A program made the translations under genes and the position numbers. Positions 62,704 through 64,000 of a DNA stretch of 64,000 nucleotides are shown here, one piece after another. Every line of letters begins with the position of its first letter. The stretch's first letter is position 1. The notes beneath the pieces were generated by a model. That model did not search any database, was not told the DNA's origin, and saw nothing but the letters and a program-made list of their open reading frames with translations. This stretch comes from Metellina segmentata (taxonomy: Eukaryota > Arthropoda > Arachnida > Araneae > Tetragnathidae). The stretch spans positions 95,058,293-95,122,292 of the forward strand of contig OX375883.1 of assembly GCA_947359465.1 (NCBI GenBank), in the 5' to 3' direction.

Positions 62704-63540
62704 TCCATTGATCCGTCAATGCTGAGTTTATCATGAAAAATTTCAAACTGAATCAAGTTTCTACACAATTCCTCGTATATTGGCGCAATCTTTTCTAGTT
62801 TATCACCCGGTTGAACATCCTTATTGTTGTCCACAAGATGAAAGTACTATTTAAGCTGAAGAAAGCGTGCCCTAACCATTATCTTAGGAAAGATTGTAAC
62901 ACATGTGTCTTCATGAATTACTCCAATAAAAGTCCTCTGTAGGCACCGTGTGGTAACCGTTCAAAAGAAGTAGACCTAGGAACTGAAGAATATCTTCACA
63001 GTTAACTGTTATTATCTGCCCCTTTTGCAGCGTATGCAACGCTGTCATCTCAACTAGATGTTGTACATAATTCATAGGGAGTATTTTGTGGAATAACTCC
63101 AGAAGATCCATTGTCTCATTCTCGGGAAATTTTTCAGCCAGCTTTTCAAGGCTTTTTCCTGAAAGATCATTATCCAACGTTGTATCCTTTTCCATCTGGG
63201 ATTGGGTTCTTGTCTTCGCTTCTTTGCCTTTGGAGCAGAATACGAGGGTGTGCTTCTCCTTCGATATTCGCCCGAATCGGGAATTCGATCATCTGAAATA
63301 GTCGAATCACCATCTTCATTGTTAATCATAAGGTCAATCTGGCCACAAACTTCTTGAGGACGAACCTCATTCAAAGCTCCATTGTCGATGTGTTCTTCAT
63401 CACTCAAATTCGCGTCTTCATCAGATGGCAATATGCAAAGATCAGGATCGTCTACGTCCTCGAGCTCGTCATCGGATAGGCTGTTGAAAAATTCCAGCGC
63501 GGCTCGCGGGAAATTACGAGGTATCTCTGAAAGATGTAGT
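62704..63540 (-). pseudogene. piggyBac transposase, N-terminal half
   Basis: On the minus strand an acidic leader (LSDDELEDVDD, NLSDEEHIDNG) precedes a basic patch (SAPKAKKRRQ). Then, in another frame, LFHKILPMNYVQHLVEM and EDILQFLGLLLLNGYH...EDFYWSNS follow, and, after a gap, NNKDVQPGDKLEKI and FHDKLSIDGSM. These are the dimerisation/DNA-binding and first catalytic-Asp regions of piggyBac transposases. There is a frameshift near 63190 and a deletion near 62870. It ends at IDGSM where satellite sequence takes over. No ATG is clear; the open frame extends to about 63540. Confidence 0.85.
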
Positions 63541-64000
63541 TGATACGGAGTGATACCTGAGAAGCACTTGAATAGTCACTTCCTATTAGGAATGGCGTAA
63601 TACGTAACAAAAAAATATTAAAACTACAGCATTCAGCGTATACTATACAGTAGTACTCTCTGAGATAAGCAAGAAATACAATCTTTGGAGAGAATGAAAC
63701 TCATTGGTTGAAACCGTAATGATTACAGGTCACACCTTCGTTGAGTCTTGAAAAAGGAATGTTGTTGGAATGTGATCTTTGCAAAGGTCATTCAAAACGC
63801 GCTCCTCTCTTTTCCTACCCGTAAGTCACGTAATACATTTCAACCAACCATTTCACCAAAGGGGAATGTGGTTACTATTCTTGTAAGGTGAATAGTGAAT
63901 GAAATCCCAATCGTAAACATTTATAACTGTAACAATGCGATTACCTTACAACAGTGTGTCACGGTTTGCAGAGAAAACGGGTGTTAGACACATGCAGATA
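63541..64000. other. No gene recognised; piggyBac 5' side
   Basis: It should hold the piggyBac 5' end and promoter. I could not identify a terminal repeat or TTAA boundary with confidence. Confidence 0.35.

Overview
The window looks like arthropod nuclear DNA, most likely from a spider or another chelicerate. The evidence is AT-rich sequence with introns, a single-exon gustatory-receptor gene, Tc1/mariner, P, piggyBac, hAT, Helitron, BEL/Pao and Jockey/R1 relics, and a complete Polinton. The spider assignment rests on my recollection that the dispersed SINE-like family resembles repeats of orb-weaver genomes. It is an inference, not something measured here. Very little of the window is ordinary host gene space: the likely host genes are one C2H2 zinc-finger gene (3705-4841) and one gustatory receptor (47159-48289).

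Layout. 1-6.8 kb: a tRNA-headed SINE family in many broken copies, a dead R1-like retrotransposon and the zinc-finger gene. 7.2-11 kb: three non-autonomous Helitron-type pieces and a hAT-like element. 11.6-15 kb: a decayed BEL/Pao element on the minus strand, interrupted by a 277-bp hAT MITE with an 8-bp duplication and abutting a Jockey fragment. 16-20.7 kb: MITE, dead Tc1-like element, degenerate tandem repeat, SINE cluster. 21.2-22.2 kb: a 926-bp Mutator-like element with 66-bp inverted repeats, a 10-bp duplication and a tRNA-like core. 23.6-29.5 kb: a decayed tandem 5S rDNA array with four 5S-like genes on the minus strand, one unit split by a 1555-bp Helitron.

The centrepiece is a complete 13,725-bp Polinton/Maverick (32355-46079) with ~180-bp terminal inverted repeats and a perfect 6-bp duplication, TAGGGT. 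Two convergent gene blocks meet near 39.45 kb. The plus-strand block is a spliced polymerase B, a cysteine-rich membrane protein, the packaging ATPase and two virion-type proteins. The minus-strand block is a PC4-domain-like protein, integrase with chromodomain, penton-type minor capsid protein, a small basic protein, major capsid protein and adenain-like protease. All reading frames are open. Promoter-like TATA boxes, including the same TATAAATAC core three times, sit where expected. Heat-shock-element-like motifs lie outside the first gene at each end, and the right end holds two tRNA-like sequences among three CTCF-like motifs.

The second story is structural. A 324-bp (108-codon) satellite occurs about 18.5 times at 50267-56261 (plus) and 1.4 times at 30914-31355 (minus). 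Its outer edges join the two halves of one piggyBac gene: the C-terminal half at 31360-31760 (+) and the N-terminal half at 62704-63540 (-). The satellite edges are complementary in phase, and both halves carry the same imperfect 18-bp boundary sequence. The simplest reading is that a satellite array inserted into a piggyBac gene, after which a ~19.35-kb inversion (30914-50266) split the array and carried the Polinton and gustatory receptor with it. A 6.4-kb P-like element (56262-62663, itself carrying an 813-bp mariner-like element) later landed in the last satellite unit.
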